A DNA stretch of 64,000 bases from contig NZ_CP109496.1 of assembly GCF_036231355.1 (NCBI RefSeq), forward strand, positions 7,440,001 through 7,504,000, written 5' to 3'. Every line of letters starts with the position of its first letter. Positions within the stretch are counted from its first letter, which is position 1. Of this stretch, positions 33,754-42,080 are shown one piece after another. Position numbers and translations under genes: made by a program. The DNA comes from Streptomyces sp. NBC_01431 (GTDB taxonomy: Bacteria; Actinomycetota; Actinomycetes; Streptomycetales; Streptomycetaceae). The notes under the pieces were generated by a model. It saw only the letters and a program-made list of their open reading frames with translations. It did no database searches and was not told the origin of the DNA.

Positions 33754-34527
33754 TCACCGGGCGCCGGCGGCGCGCACGGCACGCGGTCCTGCCCCGAGCT
33801 CGCGACGGCAGGCCTTGTTGAAGGCCTGAAGGTCGGCGATGCCCACCGCCGCGGCGATGGAGGGGATGGAGAGCGTGGAGGACTGGAGCAAATGGCGGGC
33901 GCGCTCCAGCCTTCGGCGCCGTACGTAGGCGATGACGGTGAGGCCCGTCTCGGCCCGGAACAAACGGGTCAGATGGGTGTGCGAGACGCGAGCGGCGCGC
34001 GCGATGACGGGCACGGGCAGCTGCTCGGCGAGATGCTCCTCGATGTAGGCCTGGGCGGAGGCCACGACGGGGTGCCGGCGTCCGGGTTCGTCGGAGCCGG
34101 TCAGCAGGGCGATGTGCCAGAGAACCGTCCACACCTCGGCGGACGCACGGGCGGCGGACACGGGCAGGGCGGCGACCGCGTGTCTCAACAGGCCCGCCAG
34201 GAGCGGCCCTTCGGCCCCGGCATCCTGCATCAGAGGCGCGGAGTGCCTGGGGCCGGCGCCGGGGAGGCGCAGATGGGCATAAAGATGTTCGGATCTGCCA
34301 CGGTAGTGGAAGTGCACCTCGGTGTCCGGGGGGATCAGGCTGACACATCCGGGCCGGATGGGGTGGATGGTGCCCCCGACGGACAGTCGCCCCACATAGC
34401 TGTACAGGTGCAGTTGCCACAGGTCGGGCAGCCGGAAGACCTCGTGCGAGGTGGAGATCCCGTGCACGCCCACACCGGCGTTCACCACCTGGGGCGGCTG
34501 ATCCAGATGCAGGGACACGCTTTCCAT
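33754..34527 (-). CDS. AraC-family transcriptional regulator
   Basis: A 257-residue regulator. The N-terminal cupin-like domain (about 20-110, HEVFRLPDLWQLHLYSYVGRLSVGG) binds the effector. The C-terminal double HTH (about 155-250) has LPVPVIARAARVSHTHLTRLFRAETG and SIPSIAAAVGIADLQAFNKACRRELG. It is divergent from the PhyH-type dioxygenase (gap 73 bases), its likely target. Effector unknown. Confidence 0.93.
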   Translation of the reverse strand: MESVSLHLDQPPQVVNAGVGVHGISTSHEVFRLPDLWQLHLYSYVGRLSVGGTIHPIRPGCVSLIPPDTEVHFHYRGRSEHLYAHLRLPGAGPRHSAPLMQDAGAEGPLLAGLLRHAVAALPVSAARASAEVWTVLWHIALLTGSDEPGRRHPVVASAQAYIEEHLAEQLPVPVIARAARVSHTHLTRLFRAETGLTVIAYVRRRRLERARHLLQSSTLSIPSIAAAVGIADLQAFNKACRRELGAGPRAVRAAGAR

Positions 34528-34600
34528 GGCGGTGAAAATCTACCAGCGGCCGGCGATTACATCCCACGCCAGTCACGGATTGGCGCCCTAGCTTTGTCGC

Positions 34601-35419
34601 ATGCCAACCACCAAAGAGCTGCTCACCTCGGTTCAGGTGGCACGCTTCGTCGCGCAGGGGTTCTTGCGCCTGGACGCGGTCGTGCCGCAGGAGCTGAACG
34701 AAGAGGCCATCGCGACCCTGTCCTCGGGACTGCCTGAAGTCCCGTACGGCACACCGCTGTTCAGAGCCTTCCCCGAAGACACCTTCATCCCGCGCATGCT
34801 CGCCCTGCCCGCGGTGGCCGGTGCCGTGGAGAGCCTGGTTGGGCCGGACTCGACGGTCGACCACCACGCGGTGCACATCCGCCAGCCGCACGAGGGCATC
34901 GCGCAGGACCTTCACGCGGACGCGATCATCGACGTCCGCCCGGACGCCTTCGACATCCAGCTCATGTACTACCCCCATGAAGTCACTCCCGAGATGGGTG
35001 GAACCCTCAGCGTGCCGGGGAGTCACCTGCGCCGCATCAACGAGACCGACATCGGACGCGTGCAGAACCTGCGCGGGCAGACCCGGCTGACCTGCCCGGC
35101 CGGCACCATCGTTGTGGTGCACCACGGAATCTGGCACAGCGGCCGGCGCAACGACACCGCACGGCAGCGGTACATGTACAAGATCCGCCTCAACCCGACC
35201 GTCCCCCAAGTCAGGCTCTGGGACACCTCCGATCTGCACGATCCGGCCGTGACGGCGGAGCTCGGTGCCTCCATTCCGTGGTACGAGTCGGCCACCGGGC
35301 GACTGGAGGTCTACAACCGGGCACTGCTGTGGCGCGCGCTGACCGGAGACGACACATTCGACATCGAGTACTGGATCACTCGTGCCGGCAACCGGCCGAC
35401 TCTGCGGAGGAACGCATGA
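34601..35419 (+). CDS. PhyH-family Fe(II)/2-oxoglutarate-dependent dioxygenase
   Basis: A 272-residue phytanoyl-CoA dioxygenase-like hydroxylase. The iron ligands fit H-x-D in QDLHADAIID and the distal His in VVHHGIWHSGRRN, with the Arg that binds 2-oxoglutarate nearby. The substrate is unknown; a small sugar-related or natural-product molecule is plausible. There is no Shine-Dalgarno. A TAGCTT -10-like hexamer ends six bases before the ATG, so the mRNA may be leaderless. The stop overlaps the next start (ATGA). Confidence 0.88.
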   Translation: MPTTKELLTSVQVARFVAQGFLRLDAVVPQELNEEAIATLSSGLPEVPYGTPLFRAFPEDTFIPRMLALPAVAGAVESLVGPDSTVDHHAVHIRQPHEGIAQDLHADAIIDVRPDAFDIQLMYYPHEVTPEMGGTLSVPGSHLRRINETDIGRVQNLRGQTRLTCPAGTIVVVHHGIWHSGRRNDTARQRYMYKIRLNPTVPQVRLWDTSDLHDPAVTAELGASIPWYESATGRLEVYNRALLWRALTGDDTFDIEYWITRAGNRPTLRRNA

Positions 35420-35673
35420 AGCAGCAAGTCCTCGTGCTCTACCTCGCCACGTCCGCGCTGGACTCGTACGTCATCGGATGGTCCCGCTACGACGGCACGG
35501 GCCAGACCCGTCCCACGACCGGGGACAGCGACGAGCCGCCGTACGAAACGGGCCTCGCCGCGCTGGAAGACGGGTGGCGCCTGTTCCAGGCCTCCCAACT
35601 CCTTCCGCCCCACCCCGGCCACGAGTACGACACGTCGTTCCTCAAGCACGAGTTCTTCTTCGAGAAGCTGTAG
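35416..35673 (+). CDS. Small protein translationally coupled to the PhyH dioxygenase
   Basis: An 85-residue acidic protein: QQVLVLYLATSALDSYVIGWSRYDGTG, then YETGLAALEDGWRLFQASQLLPP and FLKHEFFFEKL. The ATG overlaps the dioxygenase TGA. I know no characterised relative; the pairing suggests an accessory subunit or a protein acting on the same small molecule. There is no signal peptide or cysteine motif. Confidence 0.78.
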   Translation: MKQQVLVLYLATSALDSYVIGWSRYDGTGQTRPTTGDSDEPPYETGLAALEDGWRLFQASQLLPPHPGHEYDTSFLKHEFFFEKL

Positions 35674-35697
35674 CTGCGCGTCCAACGCCTTGCCGCG

Positions 35698-36444
35698 TCA
35701 GCGCGGATGCGACGTCGTATGGAGCGGGCGCCTGGCCGTGCTCCTCAGGGGCGGCTCGGCGGAGCGCACGTGTTCCTGCAGCCACCGCTGGGTGTTGGTG
35801 ACGTGCAGGAGCGCGGCGGCCTGGCTGAGGGCAGCGTCCCGGGTGGACAGGGCCAAGAAGATCGCCTCGTGCTCGGCAAGGGTGCGGCCCCCGGCCTCGT
35901 CGTCGACCAGGCCGCGCCAGATCCGGGCCCGCAGCGTACGGCCCGAGATGCCCTCCAGGAGGGTGAGCAACGAGTCGTTGCCCGTCGCCGCGACGACGGT
36001 GCGGTGGAAGGCCGCGTCATGGGCGTTGAGCTGCTCGACGTCGGCGCGGGCTTCGCGCATGGCATCCAGATGGTGCTTGACCTCGGCCAGCTGATCGTCG
36101 GTGATCCGGGTGGCGGCCAGGCCGGTCGCGGCCGGTTCGAGGAGCCGGCGGACCTCCATGAGGTCAAGGAGGGCTGCCGAGTCCGTCTGCAGGAGCTCGA
36201 CGGCGCCGCCCAGCCCCTCGAACAGCAGGCTCGGCTCCAGGCTGGTGACGTAGGTGCCGTCACCCCGCCGGACCTCAAGGACCCGTGCCACGGCCAGCGC
36301 CTTGACCGCCTCGCGTGCCAGGTTGCGGGACAGCCCCAGCTGCGCCGCGAGTTCCGGCTCCGGCGGCAGCTTCGAGCCCGGGGGCAGCGCACCGGTACGG
36401 ATCAGTTCACGAATCCGCTCGATCGCCCTGTCGGTCAAAGACAT
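35698..36444 (-). CDS. FadR-type GntR regulator of the fucose operon
   Basis: A 248-residue regulator, last gene of the fucose operon. The winged helix reads LTDRAIERIRELIRTGALPPGSKLPPEPELAAQLGLSRNLAREAVKALAVARVLEVRRGDGTYV. The FCD effector domain (about 95-225) has metal/ligand residues in LDLMEVRRLLEPAA, NAHDAAFHRTVV and EHEAIFLAL. Its first 38 bases lie inside the aldo/keto reductase gene. It most likely binds the repeated GGGATGAAATCCC sites at the head of the operon and responds to fucose or a pathway acid; the site-protein link is inferred. Confidence 0.93.
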   Translation of the reverse strand: MSLTDRAIERIRELIRTGALPPGSKLPPEPELAAQLGLSRNLAREAVKALAVARVLEVRRGDGTYVTSLEPSLLFEGLGGAVELLQTDSAALLDLMEVRRLLEPAATGLAATRITDDQLAEVKHHLDAMREARADVEQLNAHDAAFHRTVVAATGNDSLLTLLEGISGRTLRARIWRGLVDDEAGGRTLAEHEAIFLALSTRDAALSQAAALLHVTNTQRWLQEHVRSAEPPLRSTARRPLHTTSHPR

Positions 36445-37462
36445 CGCGAACTCCTTCGTCCTGGTTCTCCCCGTGCACGTCCGGCCTGATCAGCCCCCGA
36501 GCGCGAAGGTCGTGCCATAGATCTTCGGGGACCTGCCGACGGTGGAGCTCCACGTTCCGCGTGACGTGTTCGCGATTTCGCATGCCGAGGGTGACGTTGA
36601 TGATACTGGGGTGGGTGTACGCGAAGGCGATGGCTGCCGCGGGAAGCGTCGTACCGTGCGCGGAGCAGACCGCGGAGATCTCCCGGGCGCGGGCGACCAA
36701 CGCGGGGGGAGCGTCCTCGTAGTCGTACTTCATCCCCTCCGCGGGCCAGTCCCCGGACAGCAGCCCGGAATTGAAGACACCCACCGCCACCACGCTTTTG
36801 CCCAGTTCCAGTGCGGCGGGCAGGACATCGTCCAGCGCCGACTGGTCCAGGAGCGTGTAGCGCCCGGCCAGCATCACCACGTCGGCGGCGGTCTCGCGCA
36901 GGAACCGGGTGAGCATCGCCGACTGGTTCATGCCGGCGCCGATCGCCCCGATCACCCCCTGGTCGCGCAGCTCCGCGAGGGTCGGCATGGCCTCTTCGGC
37001 GGCCTGGCGCCAGTGGTCATCGGGGTCGTGGAGGTAGACGACGTCCAGTCGGTCGAGGCCCGTTCGCTGCAAGGTCGCTTCCAGCGAGCGCAGGACCCCG
37101 TCCCGGCTGAAGTCCCACTGCCTGCGCAGGTCGTCCCGCACGACGAACCCCTCGCCGTCGACTCCGCGCGGCTTTTCGTTGGGTACGAGCAGGCGGCCCA
37201 CCTTGGAGGAGACGACGTACTCGGCGCGCGGCCGGTCCCGCAGGGCGGCGCCCAAGCGGCGTTCGGACAGGCCGAGGCCGTAGTGCGGTGCGGTGTCGAA
37301 GTAGCGGATGCCGGCCTGCCACGACGCCTCGACCGCGGCCGCCGCGTCCTCGGCCGGGGTGAGTTTGTAGAGGTTGCCGATCGTGGAGGCTCCGAAGCCG
37401 AGACCGGTCAGCTCGACAGCGGTTCCCCTGATCGCCCGGCGTCCGGTGGACTGATGTGTCAC
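36407..37462 (-). CDS. Aldo/keto reductase, probable L-fucose (6-deoxyaldose) 1-dehydrogenase
   Basis: A 351-residue AKR barrel: LGFGASTIGNLYKL, YFDTAPHYGLGLSERRLGAAL (Asp, Tyr), VSSKVGRLLVP (Lys), VVYLHDPDDHW (His). It matches the group of D-threo-aldose/L-fucose 1-dehydrogenases that oxidise the anomeric carbon to a lactone. It lies in the operon with a lactonase, dehydratase and mutarotase, so the first oxidation of L-fucose to L-fucono-lactone fits. Its stop codon lies 38 bases inside the start of the downstream GntR gene. Confidence 0.9.
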   Translation of the reverse strand: MTHQSTGRRAIRGTAVELTGLGFGASTIGNLYKLTPAEDAAAAVEASWQAGIRYFDTAPHYGLGLSERRLGAALRDRPRAEYVVSSKVGRLLVPNEKPRGVDGEGFVVRDDLRRQWDFSRDGVLRSLEATLQRTGLDRLDVVYLHDPDDHWRQAAEEAMPTLAELRDQGVIGAIGAGMNQSAMLTRFLRETAADVVMLAGRYTLLDQSALDDVLPAALELGKSVVAVGVFNSGLLSGDWPAEGMKYDYEDAPPALVARAREISAVCSAHGTTLPAAAIAFAYTHPSIINVTLGMRNREHVTRNVELHRRQVPEDLWHDLRARGLIRPDVHGENQDEGVRDVFDRQGDRADS

Positions 37463-37535
37463 CCCTGCTCCTTGGTCTGCGGGCCGGTCACTGTGAGGGG
37501 TGGACGGTTTTGTCCGCGCTCCGCCGGAGGCGTGG

Positions 37536-38297
37536 TCATCGGCCCAGCCATCCGCCGTCGACGGGAAGGACGGCGCCGTGGACGTAGGTGGCGGCGTCCG
37601 AGGCCAGGAACACCGTGGCTCCCGCGAGATCGTCGGCGCTGCCCCAGCGCCCTGCCGGGACGCGGTCCAGGATCGCCTTGCTGCGTACCGGGTCGTCCCG
37701 CAGTGCCTGGGTGTTGTCGGTGGCGATGTAACCGGGGGCGATGGCGTTGACGTTGATGCCGTGCGGGGCCCATTCGTTGGCGAGCGCCTTCGTGAGGCCG
37801 GTGATGCCGTGCTTGGCGGCGGTGTAGCCGGGGACGTTGATGCCGCCCTGGAAACTGAGCAGCGACGCGGTGAAGATGATCTTTCCGTGGCCGCGGGTCA
37901 CCATCGCCGCGCCGACCGCCCGGGTGAGCGTGAACTGCGCGTTGAGGTTGACCTGGAGCACCAACTCCCAGTCGGCGTCGCGGTGTTCGGCTGCCGGGGC
38001 GCGGCGGATGGTGCCCGCGTTGTTGACCAGGATGTCCACCGGTCGCTCCCGGCCCGCCAGCTCCTCGCCCAGGTCCCGTACGGCCACCGGATCGGCGAAG
38101 TCGGCGCGGATCGCCTCGAAGCTGCGCCCGGCGGCGAGGACGTCCTTCTCCACCTGGCTGCCGTGCTGCTCCAGCGAGGCGCTGACACCGATGACGTCCG
38201 CGCCCGCCTCCGCGAGCGCGCGAGCCATGGCACGGCCGATACCGCGGCTGGCGCCGGTCACCACGGCGAGCCTGCCGGTCAGGTCGAAGCTGGTCAT
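37536..38297 (-). CDS. SDR dehydrogenase, probable 2-keto-3-deoxy-L-fuconate dehydrogenase
   Basis: A 253-residue classical short-chain dehydrogenase: TGASRGIGRAMA, NNAGTIRRAP, TASLLSFQGG, YTAAKHGITGL, NAIAPGYIATDNT. The RRAPAAE and GYIATDNT segments recall KduD-type 2-deoxy-gluconate/ketodeoxy-acid dehydrogenases. In the oxidative fucose route an SDR oxidises 2-keto-3-deoxy-L-fuconate at C4; that role is assigned here by context. It overlaps the zinc dehydrogenase by four bases. Confidence 0.88.
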   Translation of the reverse strand: MTSFDLTGRLAVVTGASRGIGRAMARALAEAGADVIGVSASLEQHGSQVEKDVLAAGRSFEAIRADFADPVAVRDLGEELAGRERPVDILVNNAGTIRRAPAAEHRDADWELVLQVNLNAQFTLTRAVGAAMVTRGHGKIIFTASLLSFQGGINVPGYTAAKHGITGLTKALANEWAPHGINVNAIAPGYIATDNTQALRDDPVRSKAILDRVPAGRWGSADDLAGATVFLASDAATYVHGAVLPVDGGWLGR

Positions 38298-39337
38298 GCC
38301 ACTGCTCCCTGCTGTCCGTCGGCGCAGTCCACGAGGATCTTCATCACGTCACCGCCCGCCTCCAGCGCCTCGAAGGCGGCGGGAGCCTCGGTGAGCGGCA
38401 CGACCTTGCTGATCAGTGCCGTGGCGGGGATCGTGCCGTCCGCGACCAGCGTCACCGCCCGCTCGAAATCGGCGCGGTCGTACAACCGGGCGCCGACCAG
38501 GGTGAGTTCGCGCCAGAAGAAGCGGTGCAGGTTCACCTCGCGGGGCCGGGGGTGAATCGCCACCAGGCACAGGCGGCCGCGCACGCCCAGCGCCTCGACC
38601 GCGGTGTCGACGCCCGCCGCCGCGCCGGACACCTCGAAGGCGACGTCCGCGCCGGCTCCTTGCGTCCACCGCGCCACCAGGTCGGCCACGTCCTCGGTGG
38701 CGGGGTCCCAGGTGAACAGGCCGATCTTCTGGGCCAGCGCACGCCGGTGGGGGCTCGGCTCCACGACGCGTACGTCCGCTCCGGCGGCCCGCGCGACCAG
38801 CGCGATGAGCACGCCGACCGGGCCGCCGCCGACCACGACGACCCGCTCGCCATCCGTGACGTGGGCGCGGCCCACGTCGTGCACGGCCACGGCGGTGGGC
38901 TCCACGAGGGCGGCCCGGTCCAGGGCGAGGGCGGCGGGCAGGCGGACGAGGGTGTGCGCGGGGACGGTCCAGCGCTGCTGCATCGCGCCCGGGGAATCGA
39001 TGCCGATGAAGTCGAGGTGCTGGCAGATGTGGTGGTGGCCCGAGGCGCAGGCCGGGCAGGTGCCGTCCCAGCGCAGGGGCATCACGGTCACCGCGTCACC
39101 GGGTGACCAGCCTTCGACGCCCGGCCCGACCCGTATGACCTGGCCGGACATCTCGTGTCCGAGGACGGCGGGTGTGGCCACCCTCGCGTCCATGTCGCCA
39201 TGGAAGATGTGCAGGTCGGTGCCGCAGATCCCGACGTAGGCGGGCGCGAGTTCCACCTCGCCGGGGCCGGGGGGACGGGTCTGGGCCGGTGCCGTGTCCA
39301 GAGTGCGGGCGGCCGTGTAGCGGACGGCGAGTGTCAT
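38294..39337 (-). CDS. Zinc-dependent alcohol/polyol dehydrogenase
   Basis: A 347-residue medium-chain dehydrogenase. Catalytic zinc ligands are in YVGICGTDLHIFHGD and VLGHEMSGQV. The structural-zinc loop reads TCPACASGHHHIC, with three rather than four cysteines. The Rossmann motif is VVVGGGPVGVLIALVARAAGA. It is fused into the fucose operon by four-base overlaps on both sides, so it acts on fucose, fuconate or a related sugar. It may be an alternative fucose dehydrogenase or open a second branch of the pathway. Confidence 0.88.
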   Translation of the reverse strand: MTLAVRYTAARTLDTAPAQTRPPGPGEVELAPAYVGICGTDLHIFHGDMDARVATPAVLGHEMSGQVIRVGPGVEGWSPGDAVTVMPLRWDGTCPACASGHHHICQHLDFIGIDSPGAMQQRWTVPAHTLVRLPAALALDRAALVEPTAVAVHDVGRAHVTDGERVVVVGGGPVGVLIALVARAAGADVRVVEPSPHRRALAQKIGLFTWDPATEDVADLVARWTQGAGADVAFEVSGAAAGVDTAVEALGVRGRLCLVAIHPRPREVNLHRFFWRELTLVGARLYDRADFERAVTLVADGTIPATALISKVVPLTEAPAAFEALEAGGDVMKILVDCADGQQGAVA

Positions 39338-39771
39338 CGCGGGGTCAGGGTCCCTTCAGGGCGTACGCCGATGGTCAGCAGCAGGTTGGCGTAGGTGCGG
39401 ACGTCGGCGGTGACGATGGCCAGTGCGAGGTCGGGGGAGCGGGCGGCGTCGTAGAACGCGAAGCGGTCGAGGGTCTCCACGGGGACGGGCGCCAGCCGTG
39501 AGCGGTACTCGGCGATGACCGGCGGCTCCGGCTCGCCCTCGGGCGGCACCATCACGTGGGCCGACTCGACGGGCAGGGCCCGCAGCAGGACGTCGAGGAC
39601 GGCGGTGACGTCCAGCACGCCGGGCGCGAGGTTGAGGTGCACGGTCCTGGCCCGGTCTCCGACGGCGGTACTGGCGGGGTAGTGGCCGTCGGCGAGCAGG
39701 ACGCGGGCGCCGTGGCCGGCTCCGGCCAGCGCTTCGAGGATGGCGGGATGCAGCAGTTCGGTCAGGAGCAC
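39334..39771 (-). CDS. fucU: RbsD/FucU-type fucose mutarotase
   Basis: A 145-residue protein that interconverts sugar anomers. The catalytic His is in VLLADGHYPAS; ending YANLLLTIGVRPEG is the family C-terminus. The GTG at 39771 starts VLLTELLHPAILEALAGAGHG, the standard family N-terminus, and overlaps the upstream lactonase stop by ten bases. It probably supplies the anomer used by the fucose dehydrogenase. Confidence 0.92.
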   Translation of the reverse strand: MLLTELLHPAILEALAGAGHGARVLLADGHYPASTAVGDRARTVHLNLAPGVLDVTAVLDVLLRALPVESAHVMVPPEGEPEPPVIAEYRSRLAPVPVETLDRFAFYDAARSPDLALAIVTADVRTYANLLLTIGVRPEGTLTPR

Positions 39772-40658
39772 GGGGTGTCTCTCCGGTCGGGTGTGAGTCC
39801 GTAGAAGGCGGTCGCGGTGCCGGCGAGGATCGCCTCGGTCTCGCTTGCCGAGCAGTCGAGCAGGAGTTCCTCGACGGCGCAGGCCCAGTGGTTCCAGCCG
39901 CCGGCGAGGAGGCAGACCGGCCAGTCCGAACCGAACATCAGCCGGTCGGGGCCGAAGGCGGAGAGCAGGACGTCCCACACCGGGCGGATGTCGGCGATCG
40001 TCCACCTCGCGTGGTCGGCCTCCGTGATCAGACCGGACACCTTGCACCTGACCTGGGTGTGCCTGGCCAGCAGCCGTATCCCCCGCTCCCAGTCGTCCAG
40101 TTCACCGCGAGCGACGGACGGTTTGCCGGCGTGGTCCAGGACCAGCGCCAGGCCGGGAAGGCGTTCGGCCAGGCGGATCGCCTGAGGGAGCTGATGGCTG
40201 CGGACCAGTACGTCGTAGGCGAGTCCACGGTCCTGCACCGCCCGTAACCCCCGCTCAACGGAGGCCTGTTGCAGCCAGCCGGGATCGGTCTCGCCCTGGA
40301 CGAGGTGGCGCAGGGCCCGCAGGTACCGGCCGTCGGGGCCGCCGCGCAAGTCGTCCAGAACGTCGCCGATCGAGGCAGAGGTCAGATCCGCCCAGCCGAC
40401 GACGGCGCCGATGAGCGGGTCGCTGTGGGCCAGGGCGAGCAGGTCGCGGGTTTCGGGCACCGAGGTCACGCACTGCACCACGACCGTCTGCTCCAGCCGC
40501 CGCCCGGCGATCGTCCGGGTAGCCGCCGAACGGAGCTTGTGCGGACTGAAGTTGCGGCGGATCGCCTCGTGTCCCGGCTCGTCCAGCCAGGGCTGCGGGT
40601 GGTGGCCGAGGTTCCAGACGTGGTGGTGGGAATCGATGAGCTTCCGTGTGTCAGACAC
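39762..40658 (-). CDS. Amidohydrolase-2 family L-fuconolactonase
   Basis: A 298-residue TIM-barrel hydrolase: IDSHHHVWNLGHHPQPWLD (metal His pair), LVLDHAGKPSV, RLMFGSDWPVCLLAG (conserved Asp). This is the pattern of L-fucono-1,5-lactonases and related sugar lactonases. It opens the ring of the lactone made by the dehydrogenase to give L-fuconate. GTG start, overlapping the dehydratase stop by eight bases and the mutarotase start by ten: translational coupling throughout. Confidence 0.92.
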   Translation of the reverse strand: MSDTRKLIDSHHHVWNLGHHPQPWLDEPGHEAIRRNFSPHKLRSAATRTIAGRRLEQTVVVQCVTSVPETRDLLALAHSDPLIGAVVGWADLTSASIGDVLDDLRGGPDGRYLRALRHLVQGETDPGWLQQASVERGLRAVQDRGLAYDVLVRSHQLPQAIRLAERLPGLALVLDHAGKPSVARGELDDWERGIRLLARHTQVRCKVSGLITEADHARWTIADIRPVWDVLLSAFGPDRLMFGSDWPVCLLAGGWNHWACAVEELLLDCSASETEAILAGTATAFYGLTPDRRDTPCS

Positions 40659-41985
40659 GGGCGGACCAGACGGGGCCGTCGGGGTAGGAATACTCCTTGA
40701 GCGACTCCGGGTGCATCTGCGCGCTGACTCCCGGCAGGCTCGGAGCGAGATAGTGGCCGTTGGCGATGCGCACCGGGTCCACGAAGTGCTCGTGGAGATG
40801 GTCGACGTACTCGATGACCCGGTCCTTGAGCGTGCCGGAGACAGCGACGTAGTCGAACATCGACAGGTGCTGCACCATCTCGCACAGGCCCACCCCACCG
40901 GCGTGCGGGCACACCGGCACGTCGAACTTGGCCGCCAGCAGCAGGATCGCGAGGTTTTCGTTGACGCCCCCGACCCGGGCCGAGTCGATCTGCACGATGT
41001 CGACGGCACCAGCCTGGAGCAGCTGCTTGAAGACGACCCGGTTGGCGATGTGCTCGCCGGTGGCGACCTTGATGGGGCGCAGCGCCTCGCGGATGGCGGC
41101 ATGGCCGAGGATGTCGTCGGGGGAGGTGGGCTCCTCGATCCAGTACGGGTGGTAGGGCGCCAGGGCGCGCATCCAGTCGATGGCGGGCGTGATGTCCCAG
41201 CGCTGGTTGGCGTCCACGGCGATGCGGATGGAGTCGCCGACCGCCTCGCGAGCGGTGCGCATGCGCCGCACGTCGTCCTCCAGGGACGCGCCGACCTTGA
41301 GCTTGATGTGGGTGAAGCCGTCGGCCACGGCCTCGCGGGCGAGGCGGGCCAGCTTCTCGTCGGAGTAGCCGAGCCAGCCCGGGGTGGTCGTGTAGGCCGG
41401 GTAGCCGTGCTCCAGCAGGCGGGTGGTCCGCCCCCGGCGGCCGGGTTCGGCGCGGCGCAGGATTTCGAGCGCCTCGCGCGGAGTGAGGGCGTCGCTGAGC
41501 CAGCGGAAGTCGACCTGCGCGACGAGTTCCTCGGGCGACATCTCGCCGAGGAAGCGCCAGACGGGCTTGCCGGCCCGCTTGGCCGCGAGATCCCAGGCGG
41601 CGTTGACGACAGCGCCGGTCGCCATGTGGATGGCGCCCTTCTCCGGCCCCAGCCAGCGCAGTTGGGGATCATGGACGAGTCTTCGGGAGAAGGCGCCGAG
41701 GTCTGAGCAGACCTCCTCGACGGACAGGCCCATCACATGGGGGGCAAGGGCCGCGATGGCGGCGGCCTGGACGTCGTTGCCACGGCCGGTGGTGAACGCC
41801 AGGGCGTGGCCCTCAAGGCCGTCGCCGGCGTCGGTGCGCAGGATCACGTAGGCGGCCGAGTAGTCGGGTTCGGGGTTCATCGCGTCCGACCCGTCCAACT
41901 GCTCGGACGTGGGGAACCGTACGTCCAGGACGTCCACGGCGGTGATGCGGGCGGATGCCGGGGGAGGGGAAACGGCAAGGGACAT
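40651..41985 (-). CDS. L-fuconate dehydratase (enolase superfamily)
   Basis: A 444-residue mandelate-racemase/enolase-type enzyme: KLKVGASLED (K-x-K base), VDANQRWD, WIEEPTSPDD, VATGEHIANR and CPHAGGVGLCEMVQHL, all as in fuconate dehydratases, with matching length. It removes water from L-fuconate to give 2-keto-3-deoxy-L-fuconate with Mg. The ATG at 41985 is preceded by AGGAG at eight bases; longer in-frame versions upstream are shadows of the permease gene. 95 bases after the permease. Confidence 0.94.
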   Translation of the reverse strand: MSLAVSPPPASARITAVDVLDVRFPTSEQLDGSDAMNPEPDYSAAYVILRTDAGDGLEGHALAFTTGRGNDVQAAAIAALAPHVMGLSVEEVCSDLGAFSRRLVHDPQLRWLGPEKGAIHMATGAVVNAAWDLAAKRAGKPVWRFLGEMSPEELVAQVDFRWLSDALTPREALEILRRAEPGRRGRTTRLLEHGYPAYTTTPGWLGYSDEKLARLAREAVADGFTHIKLKVGASLEDDVRRMRTAREAVGDSIRIAVDANQRWDITPAIDWMRALAPYHPYWIEEPTSPDDILGHAAIREALRPIKVATGEHIANRVVFKQLLQAGAVDIVQIDSARVGGVNENLAILLLAAKFDVPVCPHAGGVGLCEMVQHLSMFDYVAVSGTLKDRVIEYVDHLHEHFVDPVRIANGHYLAPSLPGVSAQMHPESLKEYSYPDGPVWSARV

Positions 41986-42080
41986 GGCGGCAACTCCTGG
42001 GGAGGCAGACGGCAACGCGGGCCCCTGCGACGGGAGAACGGGTGGTGATGGGGTGTGGTGGTGGGGAGCGGCTGCCGGGT

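Noticed and set aside
39762..41672. 636-residue frame joining the lactonase to sequence opposite codons of the dehydratase
   Set aside because: Its first half is an out-of-frame reading of the dehydratase gene, rich in Ser/Arg/Pro; the lactonase family start is at 40658.
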